Assembly (NCBI GenBank): GCA_037951105.1 | Contig: JBAMJV010005510.1 | Coordinates: forward strand, 1-64,000 | Direction: 5' to 3' | Source of the DNA: Echinarachnius parma | Lineage: Eukaryota; Echinodermata; Echinoidea; Clypeasteroida; Echinarachniidae | DNA: 64,000 nucleotides | Shown here: positions 27,401-35,332 of the stretch, piece after piece | Layout: every line of letters begins with the position of its first letter | Numbering within the stretch: position 1 is the first letter of the stretch | The notes under the pieces: generated by a model | What the model was told of the DNA's origin: nothing | The model's input: only the letters and a program-made list of their open reading frames with translations | Databases searched by the model: none | Made by a program: the position numbers and the translations under genes

Positions 27401-30400
27401 TGTATCTAAGGTAGATTTTCATGAAGATTACTAATACAAACATATTTTCCTCTTGGGAAAACCCGGTAAAATAAAAAAATCAACTTGTAAATTCTCTTTC
27501 GGAACCCCCGTAAAAAAACTGAGTCCCGGGCGAACAAAAAATGACGTCATCTTTGTGACGTCACCGGCAGGCAATCGCAGTTTAGCTCGGTCATAGACGT
27601 ACACGCTGAGTACAATACTCACGTTGACACAGAGATATTATTTCCATTTGTTTCAATATTTGCAAACATTTGTTCAGGATTATATCATGGGACGATATAC
27701 ACTCAGATGTGTAGCTGCATCCTGCTACAATTCATTTCTTAGCAATTCTTAAGCATTTTCAGTAAAACCTCAATTTACAAGCAAAAACGAGTTTGTTTTA
27801 CAAGCAAGTCATAGGCTCTGCATGTAAACAATGCACATTCCTCCGCGTTGCGGTCTGCAAGTGATGTCATGAATCGGGTGACACGTGCGCACATTTCCGC
27901 TCTGCTATAAATGACTTTTTTTAGGAGCATGGAACGCCGATGCGTAATAAAGCAAAAAAGTTGCATGAAATTTACCTTTTTTTTCCAACTTAAGGATTTC
28001 TTTGAAAAAAAGAGTGTGGTATATCAATAAAGGCACATATTTAAAGCTATAAACCTGAATCAAAGCCGGGATTGCACCCCTCCTTTAAGAGCTAGTCCGA
28101 TAAGTTTAGGTCTTACAAATATCTTTCAATGTATTTTTAGAGCTTGAAATGATAAATTGTAAAATGACACTTTGATGAGCTTAGCATAGATCTGCAAACC
28201 ATTTATTGTATTTTGTGTTTGATCTGCATACATTATGCAGCAAATGTAGTCAAAGTGTAATGCAATAATGTAACACCCTTGAAATAGACTAAACGCTACA
28301 ACTAGGCACTGACTAGCGTTATTTATCATTTCTCTAACTGATTCATTTTCTCATTTCTTTCTTTCCTTTTTGGCATTTGGTCACCTGTTCATCAGGGCTG
28401 TGCGTAAGTATATTTTGTTTGTTTCTACAAATGTTATAAATAAAACAATATAATTGAACTACATAGATTCATTGCTTTAACTTTTTCATGATCGTACATG
28501 ATAATACAAAACAATTCTTTATTTTGTGCTTAGCATTAAAATTACAAATGTTTTACTTAAAGGGGTAGTTTAGTTTTGGTAGAGAGGGCGCTGCACAGCA
28601 CAATTTTTTTGTGAGGTAATGAAAAACTGAGTGTCGAATTTGAGAGAACATGCAATTTTAATGACAGAATAAACTTTATTTGGTCAAAATCGACCCAGAA
28701 GTGGCTGAAATATCAATAAATATATCTGATCTTATAATTATTTGGGGCCCAAATAATTAGATGATTTTTTCAAATTTAAAAAAAAATGCTTGCACTTTTT
28801 CAAAAATTTTCAAAAGCGTTTTTTTAATAGTTGATGATCTCTCTATTTAATCATTATTTCAATAAAACATCACATGCATAATTTTGTATGAAAAATGGTT
28901 GAAACCAATGCCTTTTTAGAAAGCGCCCTCTTGTGTTTGAACGGCTCTTTTTGAATGATAACAGGCTTTTTACTTAGTCGTTTGTAATTTTGTATACCTT
29001 TCCAGCATGGTAGAGTTATAACTATTAGTTTATAATGTTACTGTCCAGGTTTGGTTATTAAAGTTCAGCCTTACCAAAACTGTACTACCCCTTTAAGTGT
29101 TGTATTTTATCTTTGCAGTTCTATGTTATTTTTTTTAATGCTTTTCATATCCAGATTTTAATTTGTATTTGTCCAATATATTTTGTATTATAAGCTTTTA
29201 TGAGGCTTTAATTCCTTATTGCATAATTCTGTTTAATTAGATTCCACCTGGTTATTTACTTTGTATCCTATTTTTATTTACTTTGTGTTATGTTTTTTTT
29301 CTCCATCATATAGCTTTGTGGAGTTTAAGCTGATAGATGATGCTAAGAAATCACTCACGGAGATGGATCGATTTGAAATTCACAACCGGAAACTGGTCAT
29401 GAAACCGGTATGTTAATCCCTATGCCTTGTGTTACGTAGTGAGTGATATCATCATCAAATTGGCTAAATGCATTTTAAGGTTTCATGACTTAATGCTTTT
29501 AAGTCATACCCGCTTCTAAAAATGTTTTAAAAACTCAGATCTTCATCTATTATATATTTAATGATTGAAAATTTAAGTATATTTTCCATTTACTTTTTAT
29601 AATTGATAATTATCCCAACTTGATTTTTGAAATTTGCTGAATAGATGTTGCATACTGTACAAGTCATGCTAATACTTCAACTAGTAACTTGGTAATGATG
29701 ATGAATGTTTGTTGTTAAGGTTGCACAGGACATAGAAGGCCATCGCAGTGACAAGTACTTTTATCAGAAGAAGTACTGGTACAAAAATGCACTGCGCTGG
29801 TGGAGTTAACATTAATAGAAGAAGAACAATATAATGATTAATGATGATAAAGGTGTTGTTCATTGATATTGCACAGGATGTTCAGGGCCGCCACAGTAAG
29901 AAGTACTTTAGTCAGCTGGTAATGAAAATAAAACAAAAATTACTGTTGCACAGGATATGTCCATCAGGTACAGTTCAAAACTTCAAACACACACAAATGA
30001 TGGTAACCAAATTGATAATGATAAAAGTAAGGTTTGTTGTTCGTCTTTGTTGCTCAGGACGTGGAGGGCCACCAGGGTGAGAATTACAGTTTACTTTTGT
30101 CAGCTGGTAATGAAAATAATACAAAATAATGGTGTTTTTGTTGTAAGGATGTTGAGGGCCGTCACAGTGAGAAGTATTTCCGTCAACGAGAAGCAGATGA
30201 GAAGGCCAAGACGGTGCTAACCCCACAGCTGCTCACCCAACTCAACCTGGACCCTGCAAACCTCTGCGACACAGTCTTTGTTGCCAACCTATCCTACGAG
30301 GTTTGTTGGTTCAGTTGTTTCTTTGTTTAGATACAGCAATAAACCAATTAGTATTAGCTTATAAAAAGCATTTTAACAGTAAGTCTGTAATACAATTCAA

Positions 30401-33400
30401 TCACAAATAAATAGCTTCTATTTACAGTACATGCAGACAGAAATATGTATTCATTTAAAATGAAGTGAAGCAGAACTTGGAACAATTCATTGTCAAAGAA
30501 GGTAACCTGATCAAAGAATATTTATGTAATGGTGATTTGTGATGATTATGAAGCAAAATTTATAAGCCAGAGTGAATAATTTTATATGACCACTTAGTAA
30601 ATTAAAACATTTAAACAAAAATGTTATATTTGGTTGCCCATTCGGGCAAGTGAATACAATTTGGTGGCCCAAAGCTAATTTTAGTGGGGCCAGTGGGCCT
30701 GTGTTAATTCTAAACATTGCTTTATAATCGTAAATATTTCAATAGTTGATCAAGTAAATCTGTCCATGTGCCTTTAAAGGTGACGTGGAAGAAGCTGAAG
30801 GATGTGTTCAAGATGGCCGGCGCCGTGGCACACGCTGAGATCATGGAGGAGCGAGGGAAGAGCCGCGGCATGGGCACCGTGCAGTACGAGACCGTGCTCG
30901 CAGCCGTCAACGCCATCTGCATGTTTGACGGACAGATGCTGTACGACCGCCGCATGACGGTGCGCATGGACAAGGAGAAAGTGCGCAACTCTGGTGGAGG
31001 GAAGGAGGCACCCTCAAGGCCTCCCCCACTCCCAGGTGTGTAGATATTTATATTCATGGATTATATTACTAAGTAGGGTCCAACAAAAACATAAGGATTT
31101 ACTGACATAGCAGTAGTGCTGTTGACGAGTCACGTGTACCCGGGTCCCGCCGAAATATGTTGAGTCCCGGGCGCAAAAATCAATACTCAATATCCCGGAA
31201 AAAAAGCAAAAGTCCCCTCATTGAATGCAAGAGTTATCAAGTTATTCAAGTGACAAAAATGACAATAAATCATGTTCTAAAATACAGCAAATTCGCATTT
31301 TTGTCACTTGAATGAACATGTTTTCCCAGCTGGCGTGACATGCCGATAGCGAAATCAACGTGTAAATTTTGGGTACCCGTGACTCGCCTGAAAATTTTTC
31401 GCGAGTCCCGGGAGGTAAATACTCCCGTAATCGACACCTCTACATAGCAGCAGGTTCGACAACAAGGGTCACGTAACCTGCTTTGGTTAGTGCATGCTCA
31501 TTTCACATTTCGTACATACTGTTGGAAAAACATGGCAGCCTTCAGTATTCAGTCGAAACATATCAAATTGGTCTAAGAAACATTGATTATTTACATTCTT
31601 AATGATACCAAAGAGGGAATATAGAACTAGAAGTGACAGTAATAATGCACTTCTGTGTAAATAAAAAGATTGCCTCATTTCTCTTTTGAACTTGCAGTTG
31701 GTCTAGGCAGCGTAGGCCCTAGCATCGAAGCATTGAGTGGCGGCGGCGGAGGCGGTGGTGGTGGTGGAGGAGGTGGAGGAGGAGGAATGCAGGACCTTGG
31801 TGGTAGCGGTGGCGGCGGCGGTAGCTTTGACGGTCTAGGCCAGGGACCCAGGAACCTGGGGATACTTGGTGGTGGAGGCGGAGGAGGAGGAGGACTAGCA
31901 GGGTTGGGAGGCTCAGGAGGAGGTCTGGCCGGCCTTGGAGGACTTGGTAGCCTGGGAGGACTCGGAGGTATCCGTAAGAGTGATTAATAACTTTAAGTTC
32001 CATTTAATTGCAACTTTGCAATTAAACACAATTTAGCAATTAAACCCAACTGTCCATTTCAAATGCAGCTTTGCACTAGCCCATGGATCAAACACAAATT
32101 TGCGTTTGATATTTATGCAACTTATGCTTGATTTCAAATGCAACTTGCGCTTGAAATCAAATTAAACTTTTATGCAATTGATTTGTGTTTAAACGCAAAG
32201 TTGCATTTGATTTATTTGACTCTTAATGCAACATCGCCTAGATGTACTTTTTTCAGAATTGTAATTGGAGCATACCAAATATATAACAAATAAAAGGTAT
32301 TAAAGGAATGAAACAAACATTTAACAAAGTGGTTTCAACAAAAGATAAATATGCACAATTATGAGAAATGGGTTTAGTTATAACCTTATTAGTTTATGGG
32401 GTCATTAAGGGTACATGAGGCAGAGAAGTTATTTTGACTGCTTGCTGTCTTATAGCTCAATTTTTAAATTAATTGTTAATACTAATTATATTATGAAGCA
32501 CTAACTATCTCCAATTTGATTCTAATTTGAAGGTGGCGGTAACCTTGGCGGTAACCTTGGTGGTAATTTTGGCCAGAGTTTGGGCCAGAACTTGAACCAG
32601 GGTTTAGGCCAGAACCTGGGCCAGGGCTTGAGTGGATTTGGTTCCAGCCTTGGAGGTCTGGGCGGCTCAGGACTTGGAGGCTTGGGCGGGTCTGGTCTTG
32701 GAGGACTGGGGAGTCTTAGTGGTCTTGGCAACAGCTCATTGGGTGAGTCAGTTTTACTTGTACTATGTACAATAATTGATTTTTAATTACAATAATAATG
32801 ATTTCAATAATAGAAATTCTTGGGTGGCCTAGTTTTGCAAGTAGAATAGAGACCTTAAATATTTAGTTTCCCAAACCAGAATTGGTTGACTGAAAACACA
32901 GAAAAACCTGTAACAACTTCAAATAAACTGGTCTTATAGGTCTACAGAGTTGCTAAATAATATTTGGCTGTATTGTAGTATTATCGTTTAATTTGTATTG
33001 GATTTTGTGCTTGTTCTTGGACAGGTCTTGGTAATTCCGACTTACGGCGCAGCAACAACAGCGGGCTTGGTGGGCTAGGTGGCTATGACCTCGGGATGGG
33101 CACCCAGAGCCTTTTGAGCAATGAACTTGAGCGCGACCTCCTAGGATCATCAGGCCTCTTCGGCAGGAACGACCGCGACTACATGGACGACCGGGACCGT
33201 GATCGCGACAACAACAGAGGCATGCGTGACCGGTATCGCAACAACGATCGCAACAACGACCGTGGTGGGGACCGGGACCGTGGTGGCCGTGATCGGGACA
33301 GGGATAGGAATAATGATAACCGTGGTGGAGGTGGAGGTGGCGGTGGCGGTGACAGAGGCAACAACAGGCGCTTTAGTGGGGGTGGAGGAGGAGGTGGCGG

Positions 33401-35332
33401 CGGAGGAGGAGGAGGAGGAGGAGGAGGAGGAGGTGGAAGAGGAGAGAAGGGAATGCCCAGAGAATCTGGCACACAGGTGTTCGTCAGAAATGTGAGTTAT
33501 TTTTACTTGGAGTTACACCATTATCTGTTCATAGGGTTTTTATGCCTCCGCCAACGAAGTGGCCGGAGGCATTATGTTTTCGGGTTGTCCGTCCGTCCGT
33601 ACGTACGTCCGTCCGTACGTACGTCCGTACGTACGTCCGTACGTACGTCCCGTTTTCGTTCTCGCGATATCTCAAGAACCGGTTGACTGATCAATTTCAA
33701 ACTTGGTATGAGGGTACATATTGTGGTGACAATGATCTGATTAGATTTTAGGGGTCATGAGGTCAAAGGTCAAGGTCACAGGACTCAATATATATGCAAA
33801 AATGCCTCGTTCTCGCGATATCTCAAGAACTGGTTGACGGATCAACTTCAAACTTGGCTTGAATGTACATATTGGGGTGACAATGATCTGATTAGATTTT
33901 GGTGTTCATGAGTTCAAAGGTCAAGGTCACAGGACTCAATATACTGTATGTGCAAAAATTCCTTGTTCTCGCGATATCTCAAGAACCGGTTAACAGATCA
34001 ATTTCAAACTTGGTATGAGTGTACATATTGGGGTGGCAATGATCTGGTTAGATTTTGGGTTCATGAGGTCAAAGGTCAAGGTCACAGGACTCAATATATG
34101 TGCAAAAATGCCTCGTTCTCGTGATATCTCAAGAACCGGTTGACGGATCAATTTCAAACTTGGTATGAGTGTACACATCGGGGTAGCAATGATCAGATTA
34201 TATTTTGGGGGTCATGAGGTCAAAGGTCAAGGTCACAGGACTCAATATATGCAAAATGGCTTGTAATGGCAACATTTCAATCACTGAATGTCAGATTTCA
34301 ATCAAACTTGGTACCTGAATGTTTCTTAGGGAGCCAATGTAGCCATCAAAGTTTGGGGTCATATGGTCAAGGTCACAGGACTCCAAATATATGAAAAATA
34401 AAAAAAAATTAATTCAGTGCACATTAATTTGGGCTTGATATTGAAATCGCGTGATAGCGGAGGCATAATTTTCGACTGCGCGCAGTCGAAGATCCATCTA
34501 GTTATTATTGTTGCATGGTTTGCAAGTCTTCCTTGGGAAAGAAGTGTTTGTGAACTTGAAACATTTCTCTATTCCTTGAGATTTATCACGAAAGTGTTTT
34601 GAATTATTGTATGTATATAAAAATAATCTTAACTATATTGAACTAGAGTATGTGATAACTAATCATTGATTTAATTTTTCTCCATCCAGCTCCCGTTTTC
34701 CATCACGTGGCAGAAACTGAAGGACATCTTCAAGGATGTCGGTAAGTGCCTGATACCTCACCTTTTAAAAAATCATTTCAAAATTTCCATGGCAAACAGA
34801 TTTGCTTTGACTATATAAATAAAATAAAAAATTAAAATAAGGAAAATCAAAAGAACATGTGGTTCGGAGGGGCATTATTTGTATTTATCATACTAAATCA
34901 TGGATATCAATTATTACCAGGCCATGATATTTGAATGCTTCTAGATGATTAATGTCTTTATTGTACTACTGAATCCAATGTCTTGCCATAACAGGGAATG
35001 TGACGTTTGCCTCTGTGAAGACTGATGAGAAGGGGCGGTCCCGGGGCTATGGAACAGTCCGCTACGAATCCAGCAGTGATGCACAAATGGCTATCGGTAT
35101 CCTTTACTCAATACAAACTGTTAGTTTTAATGAGAATATGTGGATTTTTTCTTGCATTTTGACTGTGATAATGCAACTTTTAATATTGTTTATTTTGTCA
35201 ACCTATTATATATATTTGTTTTACATTGTTTTATATGATTATTTCCTTGACCAAGCCATCCCTCCTTCAGATCTGATGAGTGGCTCCAGCCTGGAAGGAA
35301 GACAGATTGAGGTCACCCTGGACTGCTACTGA
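21296..35332 (+). CDS. HNRNPM: heterogeneous nuclear ribonucleoprotein M homologue, 13 coding exons, 715 aa
   Basis: Nuclear RNA-binding protein of the hnRNP M / MYEF2 family, which binds GU-rich RNA and regulates alternative splicing (family knowledge). Joined exons: 21296-21441, 26368-26636, 26995-27047, 28396-28403, 29314-29407, 30148-30300, 30780-31035, 31698-31973, 32533-32742, 33025-33491, 34690-34741, 34995-35096 and 35271-35332, all with GT/AG borders. They total 2148 nt in one frame. Three RRMs: about residues 115-190 (RNP2 VFISNI, RNP1 KGCAFVEF), 231-308 (VFVANL, RGMGTVQY) and 638-715 (VFVRNL, RGYGTVRY). An Arg/Gly/Asp-rich stretch precedes RRM1. A long Gly/Leu- then Asp/Arg-rich linker separates RRM2 and RRM3, where vertebrates carry MG-x-ERMG repeats. 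Vertebrate hnRNP M is about 730 residues, so this is full length. The start has A at -3 and G at +4. Confidence 0.93.
21640..22269. mobile_element. 630-bp foldback element in hnRNP M intron 1
   Basis: Two nearly perfect inverted arms of about 260-270 bp (21640-21910 and 22000-22269) surround a loop of about 90-100 bp. The outer ends read TAACTCAGGTGAGCGCTACC and its complement, with an inner palindrome GCGCTACCGC-GGAGCGGTAGCGC in each arm. The 9-mer ATGGCATGC stands directly outside both ends (21631-21639 and 22270-22278). Long inverted repeats with a 9-bp target duplication fit Mutator-like elements (family knowledge). However, the same 9-mer occurs again on the left flank, so the duplication is suggestive only. 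Non-coding. Confidence 0.8.
22270..23744. other. hnRNP M intron 1, unassigned part
   Basis: Begins with GGCATGCC / GCCATTGGCATTGC dinucleotide-like wording that matches the sequence left of the foldback. No exon with usable splice sites was found, and open frames at 23144-23599 have no recognised relatives. Confidence 0.4.
23745..24908. mobile_element. TTAA-flanked MITE, family II, copy A, split by a 771-bp insertion
   Basis: 23745-24056 and 24836-24908 together match the uninterrupted copies at 55421-55842, 56203-56620 and 63293-63730. Shared wording includes AACGCATCACCATTCTAAAG, GCGCACTCGCAAATGTTTGG and GGTACCAAAACATATAATTA. The left terminus is degenerate; the right end reads CACCTTTAA. 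The insertion is annotated separately. Confidence 0.75.
24057..24827. mobile_element. GGGCCAGTAAAA-type element inserted in a family II MITE
   Basis: The ends carry the inverted repeat CTCGAAATTA / TTAATTTCGAG. Flanks TGTTAGGC (24049-24056) and TGTTAGGT (24828-24835) look like an 8-bp target duplication, as hAT elements make (family knowledge). The subterminal phrase GGGCCAGTAAAA is repeated inverted near both ends. The interior holds 19 A, one C and 25 T (24131-24175), a homopolymer hairpin. No transposase is seen. Confidence 0.7.
25020..25230. repeat. GGGCAAGTAAAATTT repeat fragment
   Basis: Several copies in both orientations of CTTGCCC / GGGCAAGTAAAATTTG. The wording matches the element inserted at 24057-24827 and the one at 56066-56697. 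Probably a decayed relative in hnRNP M intron 1. Confidence 0.5.
25421..25713. mobile_element. TTAA-flanked MITE, family I, short diverged copy
   Basis: Starts TTAAAAGGATAGTTGAGTTT and ends AAACTCAACTATCCCTTTAA. The interior keeps AAACTTTATT/AATAAAGTTTATT and GAGGGCGCT wording of the two longer family I copies but is about 250 bp shorter. It lies in hnRNP M intron 1. Confidence 0.75.
26368..26636 (+). CDS. HNRNPM: hnRNP M coding exon 2 (RGG/RD region and start of RRM1)
   Basis: The acceptor is CACCCCAG|A and the donor is CATG|GTAAGT. Encodes an Arg/Gly/Asp-rich segment (SPADRKGGRRRSRSRDRAG...), then the first strand and helix of RRM1 (VFISNIDYKVTWQELKDIL). The bases GAAGAAGAAGAAGA lie about 90 bp before the acceptor. 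Confidence 0.9.
26995..27047 (+). CDS. HNRNPM: hnRNP M coding exon 3 (RRM1)
   Basis: 53-nt exon between TGTGTAG and GTGAGT. Encodes VGDVGYVELFSHPDGTSK, matching the hnRNP M RRM1 loop VGEVTYVELLMDAEGKSR. Confidence 0.88.
27081..27290. mobile_element. 210-bp inverted-repeat element in hnRNP M intron 3
   Basis: CAGAGCTGCCAA at 27081-27092 and TTGGCAGTTCTG at 27279-27290 form a 12-bp imperfect inverted repeat. The interior is non-coding (CTCCTTGATTTTAAAAGC wording). MITE-like; only one copy is seen here. Confidence 0.45.
27291..28395. other. hnRNP M intron 3, remaining part
   Basis: Holds repeat-like sequence beginning AAAGGTATGGTGACAAGAAA near 27359 and ending CACCCCTCCTTTAAG near 28087, with two TGACGTCA-like palindromes around 27541-27563 (ATGACGTCATC, GTGACGTCACC). 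No additional exon was found. Confidence 0.4.
28396..28403 (+). CDS. HNRNPM: hnRNP M coding exon 4, an 8-nt microexon
   Basis: GGCTGTGC stands between the acceptor TTCATCAG and the donor GTAAGTA. It supplies Gly-Cys and two bases of Ala in the RNP1 motif KGCAFVEF of RRM1: exon 3 ends TCA AAG, this exon reads GGC TGT GC, and exon 5 starts C TTT GTG GAG. Without it the frame shifts and RNP1 is lost. Confidence 0.85.
28557..29096. mobile_element. TTAA-flanked MITE, family I, copy 2
   Basis: Nearly identical to 19015-19559 in the same orientation (TTAAAGGGGTAGTTTAGTTT at the left end, CTACCCCTTTAA at the right), in hnRNP M intron 4. High identity suggests both moved fairly recently (inference). 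Confidence 0.85.
29314..29407 (+). CDS. HNRNPM: hnRNP M coding exon 5 (end of RRM1)
   Basis: Acceptor CATATAG|C; donor CCG|GTATGT. Completes RNP1 and the second half of RRM1 (FVEFKLIDDAKKSLTEM ... KLVMKP). Ends on a codon boundary. Confidence 0.88.
29729..29809 (+). pseudogene. tandem partial copy 1 of hnRNP M exon 6
   Basis: After TTGCACAG the sequence reads DIEGHRSDKYFYQ, matching the start of true exon 6 (DVEGRHSEKYFRQ). It then diverges and reaches TAA at 29807. Similarity includes the acceptor flank. It is probably decayed, although a splice to this acceptor would truncate the protein after RRM1. Confidence 0.7.
29877..29918 (+). pseudogene. tandem partial copy 2 of hnRNP M exon 6, possible 42-nt cassette
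   Basis: Between TTGCACAG and GTAATG lie 14 codons, DVQGRHSKKYFSQL, in the phase needed to join exon 5 to exon 6. It could be an optional in-frame exon or a relic. No transcript evidence is available. Confidence 0.6.
30058..30106 (+). pseudogene. tandem partial copy 3 of hnRNP M exon 6
   Basis: After TTGCTCAG the sequence reads DVEGHQGENY, then shifts relative to the parent. It shares the 20-base phrase GTCAGCTGGTAATGAAAATA with copy 2, including the GT that would be the donor. Use of that donor would break the frame here. Confidence 0.6.
30148..30300 (+). CDS. HNRNPM: hnRNP M coding exon 6 (RRM1-RRM2 linker, start of RRM2)
   Basis: Acceptor TTGTAAG; donor GAG|GTTTGT (a weaker donor). 51 codons: DVEGRHSEKYFRQRE... 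then LTPQLLTQLNLDPANL and the RNP2 of RRM2, TVFVANLSYE. Only this fourth tandem copy continues into the RRM. Confidence 0.9.
30600..30720. repeat. GGGCAAGT / GGGCCAGT repeat fragment in intron 6
   Basis: TTGCCCATTCGGGCAAGTGAA, GGTGGCCCAAAG and GGGGCCAGTGGGCC followed by TTAATTCTAAACATTGC. The wording matches one end of the elements at 24057-24827 and 56066-56697. Confidence 0.55.
30780..31035 (+). CDS. HNRNPM: hnRNP M coding exon 7 (RRM2)
   Basis: Acceptor TTTAAAG|G; donor CCAG|GTGTGT. Encodes VTWKKLKDVFKMAG ... RGMGTVQY ... MLYDRRMTVRMDKEK, then a Pro-rich tail. Noticeably GC-rich compared with its surroundings. Confidence 0.92.
31110..31440. repeat. inverted-repeat element in hnRNP M intron 7
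   Basis: GACGAGTCACGTGTACCCGG near the left and GGGTACCCGTGACTCG near the right face each other, as do TTCAAGTGACAAAAATG and CATTTTTGTCACTTGAA inside. GTCCCGGG occurs near both ends. Non-coding, imperfect palindrome. Confidence 0.5.
31698..31973 (+). CDS. HNRNPM: hnRNP M coding exon 8 (Gly-rich linker)
   Basis: Acceptor TTGCAG|T. The donor is taken as ATCC|GTAAGA; GAG|GTATCC six bases earlier would also keep the frame. Encodes VGLGSVGPSIEALSGG, then Gly runs broken by MQDLGG, FDGLGQGPRNLGIL and GGLAGLGG. Confidence 0.82.
32533..32742 (+). CDS. HNRNPM: hnRNP M coding exon 9 (GQNLGQGL / GLGG repeats)
   Basis: Acceptor TTTGAAG|G; donor TTGG|GTGAGT. Encodes GGNLGGNLGGNFGQSL, then QNLxQGLGQ repeats and GLGGSGLGGL repeats. 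Low complexity, but open and phase-matched at both borders. Confidence 0.82.
33025..33491 (+). CDS. HNRNPM: hnRNP M coding exon 10 (DR-rich and poly-Gly linker, start of RRM3)
   Basis: Acceptor TGGACAG|G; donor AAT|GTGAGT. Encodes GLGGYDLGMGTQSLLSNELERDLLGSS, a long Arg/Asp/Asn-rich tract (DRDRD, NNDRNNDR), about 20 consecutive glycines, then EKGMPRESGTQVFVRN, the first strand of RRM3. Confidence 0.9.
33492..34505. repeat. 150-bp tandem repeats with CGTACGTC array in intron 10
   Basis: A CCGTCCGTACGTACGT-type array (33585-33650) is followed by four units starting CTCGCGATATCTCAAGAAC at 33661, 33812, 33968 and 34118 (spacing about 150-156 bp). Each contains TCAAACTTGG and GGTCAAAGGTCAAGGTCACA. 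ATGCCTCCGCC at the left and GCGGAGGCAT at the right form terminal inverted repeats, so it behaves as a mobile unit with internal tandem repeats. Confidence 0.7.
34690..34741 (+). CDS. HNRNPM: hnRNP M coding exon 11 (RRM3)
   Basis: Acceptor CATCCAG|C; donor GTCG|GTAAGT. Encodes LPFSITWQKLKDIFKDV, which aligns with LPFDFTWKMLKDKF of vertebrate RRM3. Confidence 0.9.
34995..35096 (+). CDS. HNRNPM: hnRNP M coding exon 12 (RRM3)
   Basis: Acceptor ATAACAG|G; donor ATCG|GTATCC. Encodes GNVTFASVKTDEKGRS, then RNP1 RGYGTVRY and SSSDAQMAI. If intron 12 is retained the frame runs on for a few dozen residues and stays open into exon 13. Confidence 0.88.
35271..35332 (+). CDS. HNRNPM: hnRNP M coding exon 13 with stop
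   Basis: Acceptor CCTTCAG|A. Encodes DLMSGSSLEGRQIEVTLDCY, then TGA at 35330-35332, the last strand of RRM3 (compare LSGREIDVRIDR in vertebrates). Confidence 0.9.

Noticed and set aside
31719-33472. Minus-strand Pro/Leu-rich and Arg/Pro-rich frames opposite hnRNP M exons
   Set aside because: They are the complement of Gly-rich coding exons that fit the + strand gene with exact splice phases.
33492-33686. Read-through of hnRNP M exon 10 into SVRTSVRT repeats
   Set aside because: This translates the CGTACGTC array in intron 10. The donor AAT|GTGAGT and the phase-matched exon 11 give a proper RRM3.
33661-34250. CRISPR-like regular repeats
   Set aside because: The units are 150 bp, contiguous, and sit in an animal intron. 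There are no unique spacers or cas genes.
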